A DNA stretch of 47,223 nt from JAXGYV01 sp040772045 (GCA_040772045.1 JAXGYV010000013.1:1-47223), one strand, 5' to 3'. Counted from the first letter of the stretch, positions 30,629-39,473 are shown. Made by a program: numbers and translations. Notes: generated by a model not told the origin, from the sequence alone.

Positions 30629-31008
30629 CGTGTGTGCATGCCCCCTTTGAGCACCGCGGACCTGTCGACGCGCCGCCATGGCAGGCAGTCGGACTTCCCC
30701 TACAGTCCAGAGCGCTCGGAGGAGCGTTTCTGTATCGCCTTGCTTCGTCATCGCTCGTTCGTCGTGAGGGTCGCGCAGGCGTAGCCTCGAGCGAACGCCC
30801 GGTGCTCGTCCTGCCGGTCGCGCCTGCACTGCCGTTCGTTCTCCACGCAGAGAGGGGTACGAGGGCGTTTCCGTCCACGGGTCCTCGTTTGCGGAACCCG
30901 CGGCAGGGAAGAGTGCTCGACGATGGCGCTGCGGGCAAGCGTAGCCTTGGGTCCGGGGTTTGAGGGCGGCCGCCGTGGTGCCGGCAAGGACTGAAGGAGG
31001 GCGGATCG
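30629..31008 (+). other. Long leader between the riboswitch and mop
   Basis: The riboswitch is followed by a very short frame, ATG at 30624 to TGA at 30650 (MRVCACPL), whose ATG abuts the GGAGG of P1. The GTG at 30630 is at normal spacing in the same frame. Beyond it, about 350 bases contain no gene that I can support; the longest frame has low third-position GC compared with its neighbours. A terminator-like stem lies at 30711-30731, and another hairpin with CGGGTCC/GGAACCCG at 30877-30901. Confidence 0.5.
30711..30731 (+). terminator. Possible intrinsic terminator in the Moco leader
   Basis: AGCGCTC-GGAG-GAGCGTT forms a seven-pair stem with one G-T pair, followed by TTCTGT. It lies about 80 bases after the riboswitch and could act as part of its expression platform. 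The stem is short and the T-run weak. Confidence 0.35.
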
Positions 31009-31218
31009 ATGGCGTTGAGTGCGCGGAACAGGCTGCAGGGCACGGTCAAGACCGTTCTACTAGGGGATGTGATGGCCGAGGTGGCGATTGACATCCTGGG
31101 AGGCCACACGGTCGTCGCCGTTATCACGAGAGGCTCCGCGGAGGAGCTGAAGCTCAAATCGGGAGACGAGGTGGCGGCGGTGATCAAGGCGACCGAAGTG
31201 ATGGTGATGAAAGAATAG
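31009..31218 (+). CDS. mop: Molbindin (TOBE-domain molybdate-binding protein)
   Basis: A 69-residue Mop protein of one TOBE domain, which binds molybdate or tungstate between subunits in an oligomer and stores or buffers the oxyanion. The family pattern SARNRLQGTVKTVLLGDVMAEVAIDILGGH is at the N-terminus, with ITRGSAEELKLKSGDEVAAVIKATEVMV following. Length is normal. The ATG has a GGAGGG site eight bases upstream. It opens the molybdenum-cofactor gene set, so its level is probably linked to cofactor status through the upstream riboswitch. Confidence 0.95.
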   Translation: MALSARNRLQGTVKTVLLGDVMAEVAIDILGGHTVVAVITRGSAEELKLKSGDEVAAVIKATEVMVMKE

Positions 31219-31270
31219 ACTACCGTACACGGGGTCGAGACGAGCATCCGTTCGAGGGATCCTACAGCGC

Positions 31271-32242
31271 ATGACAGACACCGGGACCTGCCAGAGTATC
31301 CGACCGCGAGTGGACTACTTGCGGCTCTCCATCACGGACCGCTGCAATCTCCGGTGCGTCTATTGCATGCCACCGGAAGGTGTGTCGCCGCGCCGTCACC
31401 AGGACATCCTCTCCTACGAGGAGTTCCTGGCCTTCGCCGAGGTAGCGGCGCAAGCAGGCATGACGAAGGTGCGCATTACGGGTGGCGAGCCCCTGGTTCG
31501 CAAGGGCGTCGAGCGCTTTGTTGCCATGCTGGCCACGGTGCCCGGTATCTCCGACCTCTCTCTGACCACCAACGGGTTGCTGCTTCCTCACTTCGCGGCC
31601 TCTCTGCGGCAGGGCGGCCTGCACCGTGTGAACATCAGCATCGACAGTCTCCATCCGGATCGGTACCGTGAACTCACGCGCGGCGGCTCTCTCGAGGACG
31701 CGCTCGCCGGCCTCGACGCGGCTATCGAGGCTGGCTTCACGCCGGTAAAGGTGAACGTCGTGTTGGAAGACGGCGTGCAAGACGAGGTGGCGGACTTCGT
31801 GCGCCTGGTGCACGAACGCGAGGTCCACGTACGCTTCATCGAGCACATGCCGCTCGACCGTCGCCACGGGGAGCGGAGCGTGTTTGTGCCCGCGTCACAG
31901 GTGCTGCGACGACTGAACGATACGGTGGCCATGCATCCCGTGAGGGGTCCGTACGGCCATGGCCCAGCCGTCTACTGGCGGCCAGCGGGCGCACGAGGCA
32001 CTCTCGGGTTTATCGCTGGGGTGTCAGAGCATTTCTGCAGCGCCTGCAACCGGCTGCGGCTGACGGCCGACGGGAGGCTCAAGACCTGCCTGTTCTCCGC
32101 GGAGGAACTCAATGTTCGGCCGCTGATCGGGCAGCCCGTGGAGCTGGCGAAGGCCCTGGGCGCCGCGCTCGCCAAGAAGTCGTACGACAGGCGCGCCGAG
32201 ACGGAGCTCACGCGGCGCGCCATGTCCGAGATCGGTGGGTAG
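31271..32242 (+). CDS. moaA: GTP 3',8-cyclase (radical SAM), molybdenum cofactor
   Basis: MoaA catalyses the first step of molybdopterin synthesis, the conversion of GTP to cyclic 8-oxo-GTP. The 323-residue protein has the radical SAM cysteines C25, C29 and C32 (DRCNLRCVYC) and the second Fe-S cluster cysteines C256, C259 and C273 (C-x2-C-x13-C) that bind GTP. The ITGGEPLVR loop and NISIDSL strand are present. The C-terminal Gly-Gly (EIGG) needed for activity is intact. The ATG has no strong ribosome binding site; it lies 52 bases after mop. Confidence 0.97.
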   Translation: MTDTGTCQSIRPRVDYLRLSITDRCNLRCVYCMPPEGVSPRRHQDILSYEEFLAFAEVAAQAGMTKVRITGGEPLVRKGVERFVAMLATVPGISDLSLTTNGLLLPHFAASLRQGGLHRVNISIDSLHPDRYRELTRGGSLEDALAGLDAAIEAGFTPVKVNVVLEDGVQDEVADFVRLVHEREVHVRFIEHMPLDRRHGERSVFVPASQVLRRLNDTVAMHPVRGPYGHGPAVYWRPAGARGTLGFIAGVSEHFCSACNRLRLTADGRLKTCLFSAEELNVRPLIGQPVELAKALGAALAKKSYDRRAETELTRRAMSEIGG

Positions 32243-32248
32243 GAGAAT

Positions 32249-32746
32249 ATGGCGGACGGGTTTTCGCACCTCGACGAGCGGGGTAGGGCACGCATGGTGG
32301 ATGTAGGGGCAAAACAGGCGAGCGAGCGAGTCGCTCGGGCGACCGCGGCCGTGCGCATGAGCGCGGCTACCCTCCGCACGATCGTCGATCAGGCTGCTCC
32401 CAAGGGCGATGTGGTCGGTGTGGCACGTGTCGCGGGCATCATGGCCGCCAAGCACACGCACGACCTCATCCCGCTCTGCCACCCGCTGGCGCTCACCTCC
32501 GTCGGCGTAGAGATCGAGCCCGACCACGAGCTTCCGGGCCTGCGGATTGTCTCCGAAGCTCGTGTCGTCGGGAGCACCGGCGTCGAGATGGAGGCGTTGG
32601 TGGCGGCCTCAGTGGCCGCGCTCACCGTGTACGACATGTGCAAGGCGGTCGATCGCGGGATGGAGATCGTCGCCGTGCGTCTCCTCGAGAAGAGCGGTGG
32701 CCGGAGTGGCCATTGGGTTCGTGCCGAGGTATCGCCAAGCGCGTGA
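32249..32746 (+). CDS. moaC: Cyclic pyranopterin monophosphate synthase
   Basis: A 165-residue MoaC, which completes formation of cyclic pyranopterin monophosphate from the MoaA product. The family patterns FSHLDERGRARMVDVGAKQ and KHTHDLIPLCHPLALTSV (with the active-site His and Cys), EMEALVAASVAALTVYDMCKAVD and the LLEKSGGRSG tail are all present. It starts six bases after moaA with AGGAG upstream, so the pair is co-translated. Length is as expected. Confidence 0.97.
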   Translation: MADGFSHLDERGRARMVDVGAKQASERVARATAAVRMSAATLRTIVDQAAPKGDVVGVARVAGIMAAKHTHDLIPLCHPLALTSVGVEIEPDHELPGLRIVSEARVVGSTGVEMEALVAASVAALTVYDMCKAVDRGMEIVAVRLLEKSGGRSGHWVRAEVSPSA

Positions 32747-32802
32747 TGCTCTCACCGCGGCGGTAGGCAGAGAGAACGCGGCAACCAAGGGGAGGTAGCG
32801 GT

Positions 32803-33315
32803 GTGAACGCCGGATGCACGCCGAGCATAATCAAGGCGGCCGTGCTCACCGTATCTGATAAAGGCCACGCTGGAGAGCGGACGGACGAGAGCGGTGCGGC
32901 GCTCGAGGAGCTTCTGCGCGGCATCGGCGTCGACTCCGTGGAGCGAGCGATCGTGCCCGACGAACGCGAACTCATCGCGGCCAAGCTGCGGCACTTCAGC
33001 GAGGTAACCGACGTGAACCTGGTGCTCACCACGGGGGGTACGGGCCTAACGTCGCGCGACGTGACGCCGGAGGCGACGCTGACGGTGATCGACCGGCTGG
33101 CACCCGGTTTCGTCGAGGCCATGCGAGCGCTCAGCCTGCGGAAGACACCGCACGCCATGCTCTCGCGTGCCGTGAGTGGCATCTGTCGGCGAACGCTCAT
33201 CATCAACATGCCGGGCAGTCCGCGAGCCTGCAGAGAGCAGTTCGCGGTGATCGGCCCGGCTCTGCCGCACGCCATCGAAAAGCTTCTCGATCTCGGCGGC
33301 GATTGCGCGCGGTAG
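32803..33315 (+). CDS. mog: Molybdopterin adenylyltransferase (MogA/MoaB family)
   Basis: A 170-residue protein that activates molybdopterin by adenylation before metal insertion. The MPT-binding motif TTGGTGLTSRDVTPEAT is clear, followed by SLRKTPHAMLSRAVSG and the NMPGSPRACREQF motif. It starts at GTG with a GGGGAGG site, 56 bases after moaC. The family also contains MoaB proteins that lack or share the activity, so the symbol mogA is not certain. No moeA, moaD or moaE is found in the window; they must lie elsewhere. Confidence 0.92.
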   Translation: MNAGCTPSIIKAAVLTVSDKGHAGERTDESGAALEELLRGIGVDSVERAIVPDERELIAAKLRHFSEVTDVNLVLTTGGTGLTSRDVTPEATLTVIDRLAPGFVEAMRALSLRKTPHAMLSRAVSGICRRTLIINMPGSPRACREQFAVIGPALPHAIEKLLDLGGDCAR

Positions 33316-33337
33316 CCGCCGGGTGGCACGGTTCTCA

Positions 33338-33982
33338 CTATCCTTGCCGGTCGCGGAGTGACGCGAAGTAGGCGGCGATGGCTGTGTCGGCCTCCTCGAG
33401 CTCACTCCAGTGGGCGGCGAGCAGGCGCGCGCTGACGCTTTGTCGACTGATTTTGAGCGCGCGGGCCACTTCGCGTTGGGTGCCGAGTCGCCGGTAGGCG
33501 GCTACGGTCTGCCACTGCTCGACGGTTCGCTGGACGAGGAGCGGGTCGGCGAGACGGCAGAGCGCGCCGAGCAGCGTGTCGCTCGCCACTCCGGTGCCGA
33601 GGTACCGGATCACGCCGCCCTGCTGCTTGGCGGTAGCGATGGCGGTCCGTGCCAGTTCGGAGGGTTCCGCGCGCTCGTCACCCTCGGCCAGCGCGGGGCC
33701 AATACCGACGCCCACGCGCACCTGGATCGGTGCCAGTTCCTCGCGCATCGCGGTAACGCAGAACGGCGCCTGAGCGGGGTCTCTCAGGGCGCCTCGCAGC
33801 TCGTCTCCGGCGGCTGTGCCGAAGGGGCACGCGATGGCTTCGGCGAACCGTGCATTGAGCGTGCGGGCCCCCTGCTCTAGGCGCGGGAGCGTGCGTTCCG
33901 GATGGGCCAGGCGGCGCGAGCCGATAACATCGGCGTGGATCGCCGCGATGAGGGGGCCGGAAGATTCACATCTGTCGCCCAT
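33338..33982 (-). CDS. SatD-like protein with C-terminal helix-turn-helix
   Basis: A 214-residue protein. The first part, LIAAIHADVIGSRRLAHPERTLPRLEQ, followed by AIACPFGTAAGDELRGAL, matches the SatD family pattern (I..DII.SR, then TLGDEFQG). SatD is best known from a Streptococcus acid-tolerance operon but has no proven reaction. The C-terminal part contains a helix-turn-helix (LGTQREVARALKISRQSVSARL, about residues 163-184). The ATG has a GAGGAG site; a longer upstream frame has none. It lies convergent to mog, 22 bases away, and divergent from the SAM-hydrolysing enzyme gene. Confidence 0.8.
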   Translation of the reverse strand: MGDRCESSGPLIAAIHADVIGSRRLAHPERTLPRLEQGARTLNARFAEAIACPFGTAAGDELRGALRDPAQAPFCVTAMREELAPIQVRVGVGIGPALAEGDERAEPSELARTAIATAKQQGGVIRYLGTGVASDTLLGALCRLADPLLVQRTVEQWQTVAAYRRLGTQREVARALKISRQSVSARLLAAHWSELEEADTAIAAYFASLRDRQG

Positions 33983-34229
33983 GTCGGTGGCTCCTCGGTG
34001 CGTAGTTCCGCGCGCTCCGCGGTGGGCATCGCCGCGCGGAGCGCGAAGGCGGGCAGTGAAATCGGGCAGTTGTCGAGCAGAAGGGTATGCTGAAACCGGC
34101 GAAGCCGCGAGAGCTGCCGGTCTCGCCGAAGGGGCTGCGGAACTAGCGCCCGGACGCTGGAGCGGCGGCGAGCACGTCGTGCACAGCGTGTGGCCATGCG
34201 GCGTTGCGGGTTGACTGGAGGAAGTGCTC

Positions 34230-35036
34230 ATGCGCGCGATCTGCTTCTACAGCGACTACGGCTACCAAGACGATTTCGCCGGTACGTGCCGTGCGGTCAT
34301 CAAGCGGTTGGTCCCAAGTGCGGAGGTCATTGACGTGACGCACGGCATCGCGGCGCACGACGTGCTCGGTGGGGCTTTCGTGCTGCGGAACACGTTGCCG
34401 TACATGCCTGAAGGCGCGGTGCATTTGGCTGTCGTGGACCCTGGGGTGGGCGGACCGCGGCGGGCTCTGGTGCTCCGCGGCGGCGGCGGGCGTTTGTTCG
34501 TGGGTCCCGACAACGGTCTGCTCGTGCTGGCCGCGGAGGCTGATGGTGGCATCGCCGCCGCCTACGAGCTCACCAACCGCGAGCTGTGGCTCACCCCAGT
34601 CTCCGCCACGTTCCACGGACGCGACATCTTCGCGCCGGTTGCAGCGTGGTTGGCGAACGGGAAGCCGGTAGAGCAGTGTGGTCGGACCGTGGATCCCGCA
34701 AGCCTGGTGCGTCTCGACGTGCCGGAGGCGTGCATCGAGGAGGGCGTTTTGTACGCTACCGCCCTGCTCGTTGACCGATTCGGCAACGTAGCCCTCAATG
34801 TTCGGCAAGAACAGCTCGACGCCGCGGCTCTGGGCGACCGCCTCGAGGTGATCTGCGGGGGCGAGTGCTACCTCGCTCAGGTGGCTGCTACATTCCGCGG
34901 TGTGCGCCGCAGCGACATCCTCGTGCTGATAGACAGCTACGGTCAGGTCGCCGTAGCGGTGAACGAGGGATCGGCGGCCGACGTCCTCTCGCTTCGCCCG
35001 GGCGACGCGGTGGCGCTGCGGCGGGCCAGAGAGTGA
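34230..35036 (+). CDS. SAM hydrolase (adenosine-forming), DUF62 family
   Basis: A 268-residue enzyme of the S-adenosyl-L-methionine hydroxide adenosyltransferase family, which uses water to split SAM into adenosine and methionine and is related to fluorinase and chlorinase. Motifs visible are FYSDYGYQDDFAGTC at residues 6-20, IDVTHGIAAHDVLGGAFVL, the VVDPGVGGPRRALV loop that binds SAM, FVGPDNGLLVLAA and ATFHGRDIFAPVAA. The second domain begins at about residue 165 and ends in the usual small beta-barrel. The halogenase-specific loop is not present. It has a GGAGG site eight bases before the ATG and diverges from the SatD-like gene. Confidence 0.92.
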   Translation: MRAICFYSDYGYQDDFAGTCRAVIKRLVPSAEVIDVTHGIAAHDVLGGAFVLRNTLPYMPEGAVHLAVVDPGVGGPRRALVLRGGGGRLFVGPDNGLLVLAAEADGGIAAAYELTNRELWLTPVSATFHGRDIFAPVAAWLANGKPVEQCGRTVDPASLVRLDVPEACIEEGVLYATALLVDRFGNVALNVRQEQLDAAALGDRLEVICGGECYLAQVAATFRGVRRSDILVLIDSYGQVAVAVNEGSAADVLSLRPGDAVALRRARE

Positions 35037-35303
35037 GCGGCCGCACGGCCTGCGTCGTCTCGTCGAGAAGCATGAGAGAGCGCTGCCGACGGCGCCGCAC
35101 AGTGCGGCGAGCGCTGGCCGCTCCATCTCTCCAAATGGGCTAGACTGCGCTCTGTGCAGACGAGAAGCGCAGTCTCAGGTAGAGCGACGAGGAGGGGCAA
35201 CGGCCGTCACGGCGAGAACCGTCGCTGGGCCATCCGTCAACTCCTTCCTTCGCTCACCCTCTCTCACCGGCCGGCGCTCGGTTTCTCCCCGCTGACCTAG
35301 TCG

Positions 35304-36641
35304 TTGAGCGACGCGAACGTAAGTCCGACGACAAGCCGCCCGGCGAGGATCGCCGGGCGCATGTTCAGCTCGCTGCATTGCCGGAACTACCGCCTGTGGT
35401 TCTTCGGGCAGACTGTCTCGCAATCCGGCACGTGGATGCAGACGGTGGCGCAGAGCGCTCTCGTCCTGTTCGGCCTGCACGGCAGCGCGCTCGATTTGGG
35501 GATCACGACGGGCTTGCAGTTCGGCCCGGTGCTGGTGTTGGGCCCCGTGGGCGGCTTGCTGGTCGACCGCTTCGACAAACGTAAGCTGTTGCTGCTCACC
35601 CAGACGGCTCTGATCGCGCAGGCGCTGGCGCTCGCCGTCCTGGTGGCCAGTGGCGTGGCGAACCTGTGGATGGTCTGGCTGCTGGCGTTCGCCATGGGCG
35701 TCATCTACTCAGTGGACCAGCCGGCACGGCAGAGTTTCGTCGTCGAGATGGTTGGGCCGGAGGACATCGTCAACGCCGTCGGCCTGAACAACGTGATCTT
35801 CAACGCGTCGCGCATCGTGGGGCCGGCTATCGCCGGCGTGTTCCTCGTGACCATGGGCATGGCGTGGACGTTTGCCCTCAACGCCGCGTCGTACGTCGCC
35901 GTGCTCGCCGCGTTGTTGGCCATGCGCGCCTCCGAGCTGTACCGGCAACCGCCGGTACCAGGAGGAAAAGGACAGATCCGCGAGGGGTTGCACTACGCAT
36001 GGGGGGCGTGGCGACTGCGCGTTCCGCTCCTGATGATGGCTGTGGTCGCCACGCTCGCCTTCAACTACAGTGTGATCCTGCCGCTCTTCGCGACGGTATT
36101 CGCCGGCGGCGCCGGGACCTACAGCGCTATGACGACCGCTATGGGCATCGGCGCGCTGGTGGGCGCCCTCGCAGTAGCCTCTTGTCGGCGGCCCGGGTAT
36201 CGCCTGCTCGTGCTGGTCACTTTGGTGTTCGGGGCAGCCACTGTTGTCACCGCGGCCGCACCATCGCTGCCGTTGATGCTCGCACTCCTGGCGCCGACGG
36301 GAGCGGCCAGCGTGGTGTTCGTCGCCACTACCAACTACCTGCTCCAGCTGCACACGAGCGACGCGATGCGCGGGCGAGTCATGGCACTGTGGAGCATGGT
36401 CTCGCTGGGCTTCACGCCGATCGGGGGACCGCTGACCGGTACCGCCGCCGCTCACCTGGGCGCGCGCTGGGCGATGGCGCTCGGCGGTGTGGCCGTGCTG
36501 CTCACCGCCGGCGCCGCAGCACTCGCCTTGCGCAAGATCGGGGAGGAGCGGGGACTCTCAGGAGCGGCGGAGCAGCTGGCGACGAAACCCACGATCGGCC
36601 GTCTCGCCGAGGCGGAGGCCTCCAGCACGCGTTCCTCCTGA
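35304..36641 (+). CDS. MFS transporter, EntS/MFS_3-like exporter
   Basis: A membrane transporter of up to 445 residues with 12 hydrophobic segments. The N-terminus SLHCRNYRLWFFGQTVSQSGTWMQTVAQS is typical of the MFS_3 (enterobactin exporter EntS-like) branch, and GGLLVDRFDKRKLLLLTQ is the MFS loop 2-3 motif. Also visible is SVDQPARQSFVVEMVGPEDIVNAVGLN. The start is not certain: TTG at 35304 and ATG at 35361 both lack a good ribosome binding site. The cargo is unknown. A -10-like TAGACT at 35141-35146 could be a promoter about 160 bases upstream. The gap of 267 bases otherwise holds nothing I can name. Confidence 0.87.
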   Translation: MSDANVSPTTSRPARIAGRMFSSLHCRNYRLWFFGQTVSQSGTWMQTVAQSALVLFGLHGSALDLGITTGLQFGPVLVLGPVGGLLVDRFDKRKLLLLTQTALIAQALALAVLVASGVANLWMVWLLAFAMGVIYSVDQPARQSFVVEMVGPEDIVNAVGLNNVIFNASRIVGPAIAGVFLVTMGMAWTFALNAASYVAVLAALLAMRASELYRQPPVPGGKGQIREGLHYAWGAWRLRVPLLMMAVVATLAFNYSVILPLFATVFAGGAGTYSAMTTAMGIGALVGALAVASCRRPGYRLLVLVTLVFGAATVVTAAAPSLPLMLALLAPTGAASVVFVATTNYLLQLHTSDAMRGRVMALWSMVSLGFTPIGGPLTGTAAAHLGARWAMALGGVAVLLTAGAAALALRKIGEERGLSGAAEQLATKPTIGRLAEAEASSTRSS

Positions 36642-36911
36642 TGCCGCGAGCTGTCCGCTGGCTGGGGAACTTGCGGTAAGCTTGTCGCGCTGGCAAAAGG
36701 GGTTCGGGACGCCCGTTGCGACCGCCTCGCATCTGGCGCGGAGGCGCGTGTCTTGGACTCCCCGTACGTCTTTCGTTGGGTGGCTCGAACGGGTCCGCGA
36801 AGATCGAGGTTTGTGCACGACGCGGGCAGAGCAAACGGTGCGGCGAGTGCTTCAGTGCCAGGCGGATGCAGTCGTCGTGAGGAACAGCGGCAACGGAGAG
36901 AGGCTGCATCC

Positions 36912-38390
36912 ATGAGCTCAGATGTTAAGGAGTGGTATCTCAAAGCGAGGTACATCGTGGTCTTCCGGAACGGCGTCCACGAGGTCCTCGAGGGAGGGTA
37001 TCTTGGCGTTCGCGGCGACAAGATCATCGGCTTCGGCAAGACCCTGCCCACGCCATCCGTGGACGTCGAGGATCTCGGCGACCGCCTCATCATCCCCGGG
37101 TTTGTGAATGTGCACTGCCATCCAGCCTGGTCCGCGGTACAGAAGAGCCTCCTGGAAGACACGGGCAGCCGGTACTTCTACCACGACATCCTCTTCGAGC
37201 ATCTGTTCGGGTGGGATCAGAGCGCCGAGGACTGCGAAGCTATCGCTCGCACAACTCTGACGGCACTCCTCCTGAGTGGTTGTACCACCGTCGTCGACCC
37301 CGGCAGTCAGATATCGGCGCAGGTCGCGGATGCGATCGGGGAGATGGGGATGCGCGGCTATGTGGGAGCCCCGTATCGTGCCGGCATATGGCATACGGAA
37401 GATGGGCATTCCCTGGTCCATCCGCTGGACGAACAGCGGGGTCTGCAGAAGCTGGGCGAGGCCATCCAGTTCGTTGAGCGGTACGACGGAACTTACGGGG
37501 GAAGAGTACGGGCTCTGTTGGGGCCAACGCAGACGACCACCTGTACTCCGCGGCTCCTCGCCGAGACGCGGCAGGCTGCCGATCGGATAGGCGTTGGCGT
37601 CACCATTCACGCGGCGGAATCCTTCGTGGAGTTTCAAGACTGCGTGCGCCGCTATGGGAGAACCCCGTTCGAGATGCTGGCCGACGCCGGTCTTCTGGGA
37701 AGCGATGTACTGATCGGGCACGGCATTTTCCCCTCGGGGCACAGCAGGGTGAACTACCCAGGCGACGGCGATCTCCGTCTCTTGGCGGAGACCAAGACGC
37801 CGGTCGCGCACTGTCCTTTCGGCTTCATGATGCGGGGCTATGCCATGGAGTCCTATCCCCGGTACTTGCAGATGGGGATTCCCGTAGGCATCGGGACAGA
37901 CTCTCCCAACGCCGACTACCTGCAGGAGATGCGGTGGGCCTGCGGGGTGGGAAAGCTGGTCGAGCGGAGCTGCTTCGAACCCTCCGCGGCCGACGCCTTC
38001 AACTCGGCGACGCTCGGCGGCGCACAGGCTCTGCGGCGCTCCGACATCGGTCGTTTGGCGCCAGGATCTCAGGCCGACCTGGTCGCGCTGCGGCTGGACT
38101 CTCACGAGATGACCCCAGTACGCGATCCAATCAAGAACCTCGTGTACAGCGGGACGCGGCACTCGGTAGATCGGGTGTACGTGCAGGGGCGATGCCTGGT
38201 CAAAGACGGCAAAGCTCTGGATGTCGACGAGGGGGCTCTCTTGCGCCGTGTCCAGGACATCGCCGTCGCCGCATGGTCACAGACATCCGAACAGGATTGG
38301 GACAAGCGCACGGTTGACCAGCTCTCCCCCCTGTCGTTCGCTCGCTGCGAACACCAGGACTGGTCGGCATCGGAGATCGCTACGGAGTAG
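36912..38390 (+). CDS. Amidohydrolase, chlorohydrolase/TrzN-AtzA-like deaminase class
   Basis: A 492-residue metal-dependent hydrolase of the cytosine-deaminase-like amidohydrolases. Metal and active-site residues are H68 and H70 (in FVNVHCHPAW), H233 and E236 (in TIHAAES), H270 (in LIGHGIF) and D330 (in GTDSPNADY). The start (YIVVFRNGVHEVLEGGYLGV) and the end (GRLAPGSQADLVALRLD) are the small beta-sandwich. Such enzymes deaminate purines, pyrimidines or S-adenosylhomocysteine, or act on triazines; the substrate is not apparent. The ATG has a weak GAGAGG site. A stretch of 270 bases before it holds no supported feature. It is followed by an SDR, and the two may share a pathway. Confidence 0.88.
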   Translation: MSSDVKEWYLKARYIVVFRNGVHEVLEGGYLGVRGDKIIGFGKTLPTPSVDVEDLGDRLIIPGFVNVHCHPAWSAVQKSLLEDTGSRYFYHDILFEHLFGWDQSAEDCEAIARTTLTALLLSGCTTVVDPGSQISAQVADAIGEMGMRGYVGAPYRAGIWHTEDGHSLVHPLDEQRGLQKLGEAIQFVERYDGTYGGRVRALLGPTQTTTCTPRLLAETRQAADRIGVGVTIHAAESFVEFQDCVRRYGRTPFEMLADAGLLGSDVLIGHGIFPSGHSRVNYPGDGDLRLLAETKTPVAHCPFGFMMRGYAMESYPRYLQMGIPVGIGTDSPNADYLQEMRWACGVGKLVERSCFEPSAADAFNSATLGGAQALRRSDIGRLAPGSQADLVALRLDSHEMTPVRDPIKNLVYSGTRHSVDRVYVQGRCLVKDGKALDVDEGALLRRVQDIAVAAWSQTSEQDWDKRTVDQLSPLSFARCEHQDWSASEIATE

Positions 38391-38480
38391 ACACGTTCCG
38401 CCTCTCCCCTCTGTGTTGAAGTGAACGTGGTCGTCGGGATGGGTGCTCCCATTCCGTCCAGCTCAAACGAAGGAGAACGC

Positions 38481-39257
38481 GTGGGCAGGCTGGAGGGCAA
38501 GGTCGCCATCGTGACCGGCGGGGCGACGGGGATCGGCGAAGCTACCTCGCGGCTCTTCGCCGCCGAGGGGGCGGCCGTGGTGATCGCGCAGCGTCGCCGG
38601 TTCCGGGGGGAGGAGGTCGCGGAGCAGATCCGGACGGCCGGTGGCGAGGCCACGTTCCTGCGGCTGGATGTGACGAGCGAGGCGGAGTGGAAAGAAGTCG
38701 TCTCGAGGACGACGGAGCTGTACGGGAAACTCAACGTGCTCGTCAACAACGCGGGCGTCTCCCTGCGGCGGGACGTCGAGGAGACCACGCTCGAGGATTG
38801 GGAGCGCGTGATGGGGGTCAACGCTCGTGGGGTGTTCCTCGGCATGAAGTACGCCATCGCGGCGATGAAGCGCTGCGACGAGCTGTGTTCCATCGTCAAC
38901 CACTCGTCGGTCGACGGCCTGGTGGGAGCGGCGGATCTGTTCGCGTACTGTGCCTCCAAGGGTGCCGTGACCCTGATGACCAAGTCGGCTGCGCTCTCGG
39001 TGGCCCGGGACGGCCAGCGGATCCGCGTGAATTCCATCCATCCGGGCTACGTGAAGACGCCGATGGTCGAGGAGAAGGCGCTCGAGCGTAATCTGGACCC
39101 CTCGGAGTTCTTCAAGCAAGCTGGTGCGCAGCTTCCGCTGGGGACCATCGGCGAGCCCCTCGACATCGCCTACCTGGATCTCTATCTTGCCGCGGACGAA
39201 TCGAAGTGGGTGACAGGTGCTCAGTTCACGATCGATGGCGGGTGGACTGCGGGCTGA
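38481..39257 (+). CDS. Short-chain dehydrogenase/reductase
   Basis: A 258-residue NAD(P)-dependent oxidoreductase of the classical SDR type. The cofactor motif is VTGGATGIGEA at the N-terminus, with LDVTSE and VLVNNAGVS following. The catalytic triad is Ser in IVNHSSVDGL, with Tyr and Lys in FAYCASKGAV. The C-terminus ITVDGGWTAG-like end (FTIDGGWTAG) is standard. The position after the first fold holds AQRRR, where a basic residue would favour NADP, but this is uncertain. The start is a GTG with GAAGGAG six bases upstream. It lies 90 bases after the amidohydrolase. Confidence 0.93.
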   Translation: MGRLEGKVAIVTGGATGIGEATSRLFAAEGAAVVIAQRRRFRGEEVAEQIRTAGGEATFLRLDVTSEAEWKEVVSRTTELYGKLNVLVNNAGVSLRRDVEETTLEDWERVMGVNARGVFLGMKYAIAAMKRCDELCSIVNHSSVDGLVGAADLFAYCASKGAVTLMTKSAALSVARDGQRIRVNSIHPGYVKTPMVEEKALERNLDPSEFFKQAGAQLPLGTIGEPLDIAYLDLYLAADESKWVTGAQFTIDGGWTAG

Positions 39258-39473
39258 TGCCGACATGGCGGAGCGGAGAGTCGTGCATCTGCTGCTGGGC
39301 GCGAGGCGCGGCGAGGCGCACTCCTGATAGGCTGAAAATAATGTGACGAGCAACGGCTGGCGTCTGCTCGGTCCGCGCGGGCGCTCGCCGTGTCGTGCGG
39401 CATGGGAGCCGGTGAGCTGTGAGGGAGTGCCTCCTCTCGTCACGGAGGTTTCGTCGTGCGGGAGGGATTCACG

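Noticed and set aside
30634..30963. A 109-residue open frame after the Moco riboswitch, starting with GTG
   Set aside because: Third-position GC is well below that of the real genes around it, the protein has no pattern, and spacing to GGAGG is long. I treat the stretch as leader.
35154..35300. A 48-codon GTG frame preceding the MFS gene
   Set aside because: It follows a -10-like TAGACT at seven bases, but its protein is arginine-rich and featureless. Not enough to call a gene.
39258..39473. Fluoride riboswitch upstream of fluC
   Set aside because: The conserved GGNGAUGG, CCGCC and CUGAUG-CUCCUAC segments are not found in the right order.
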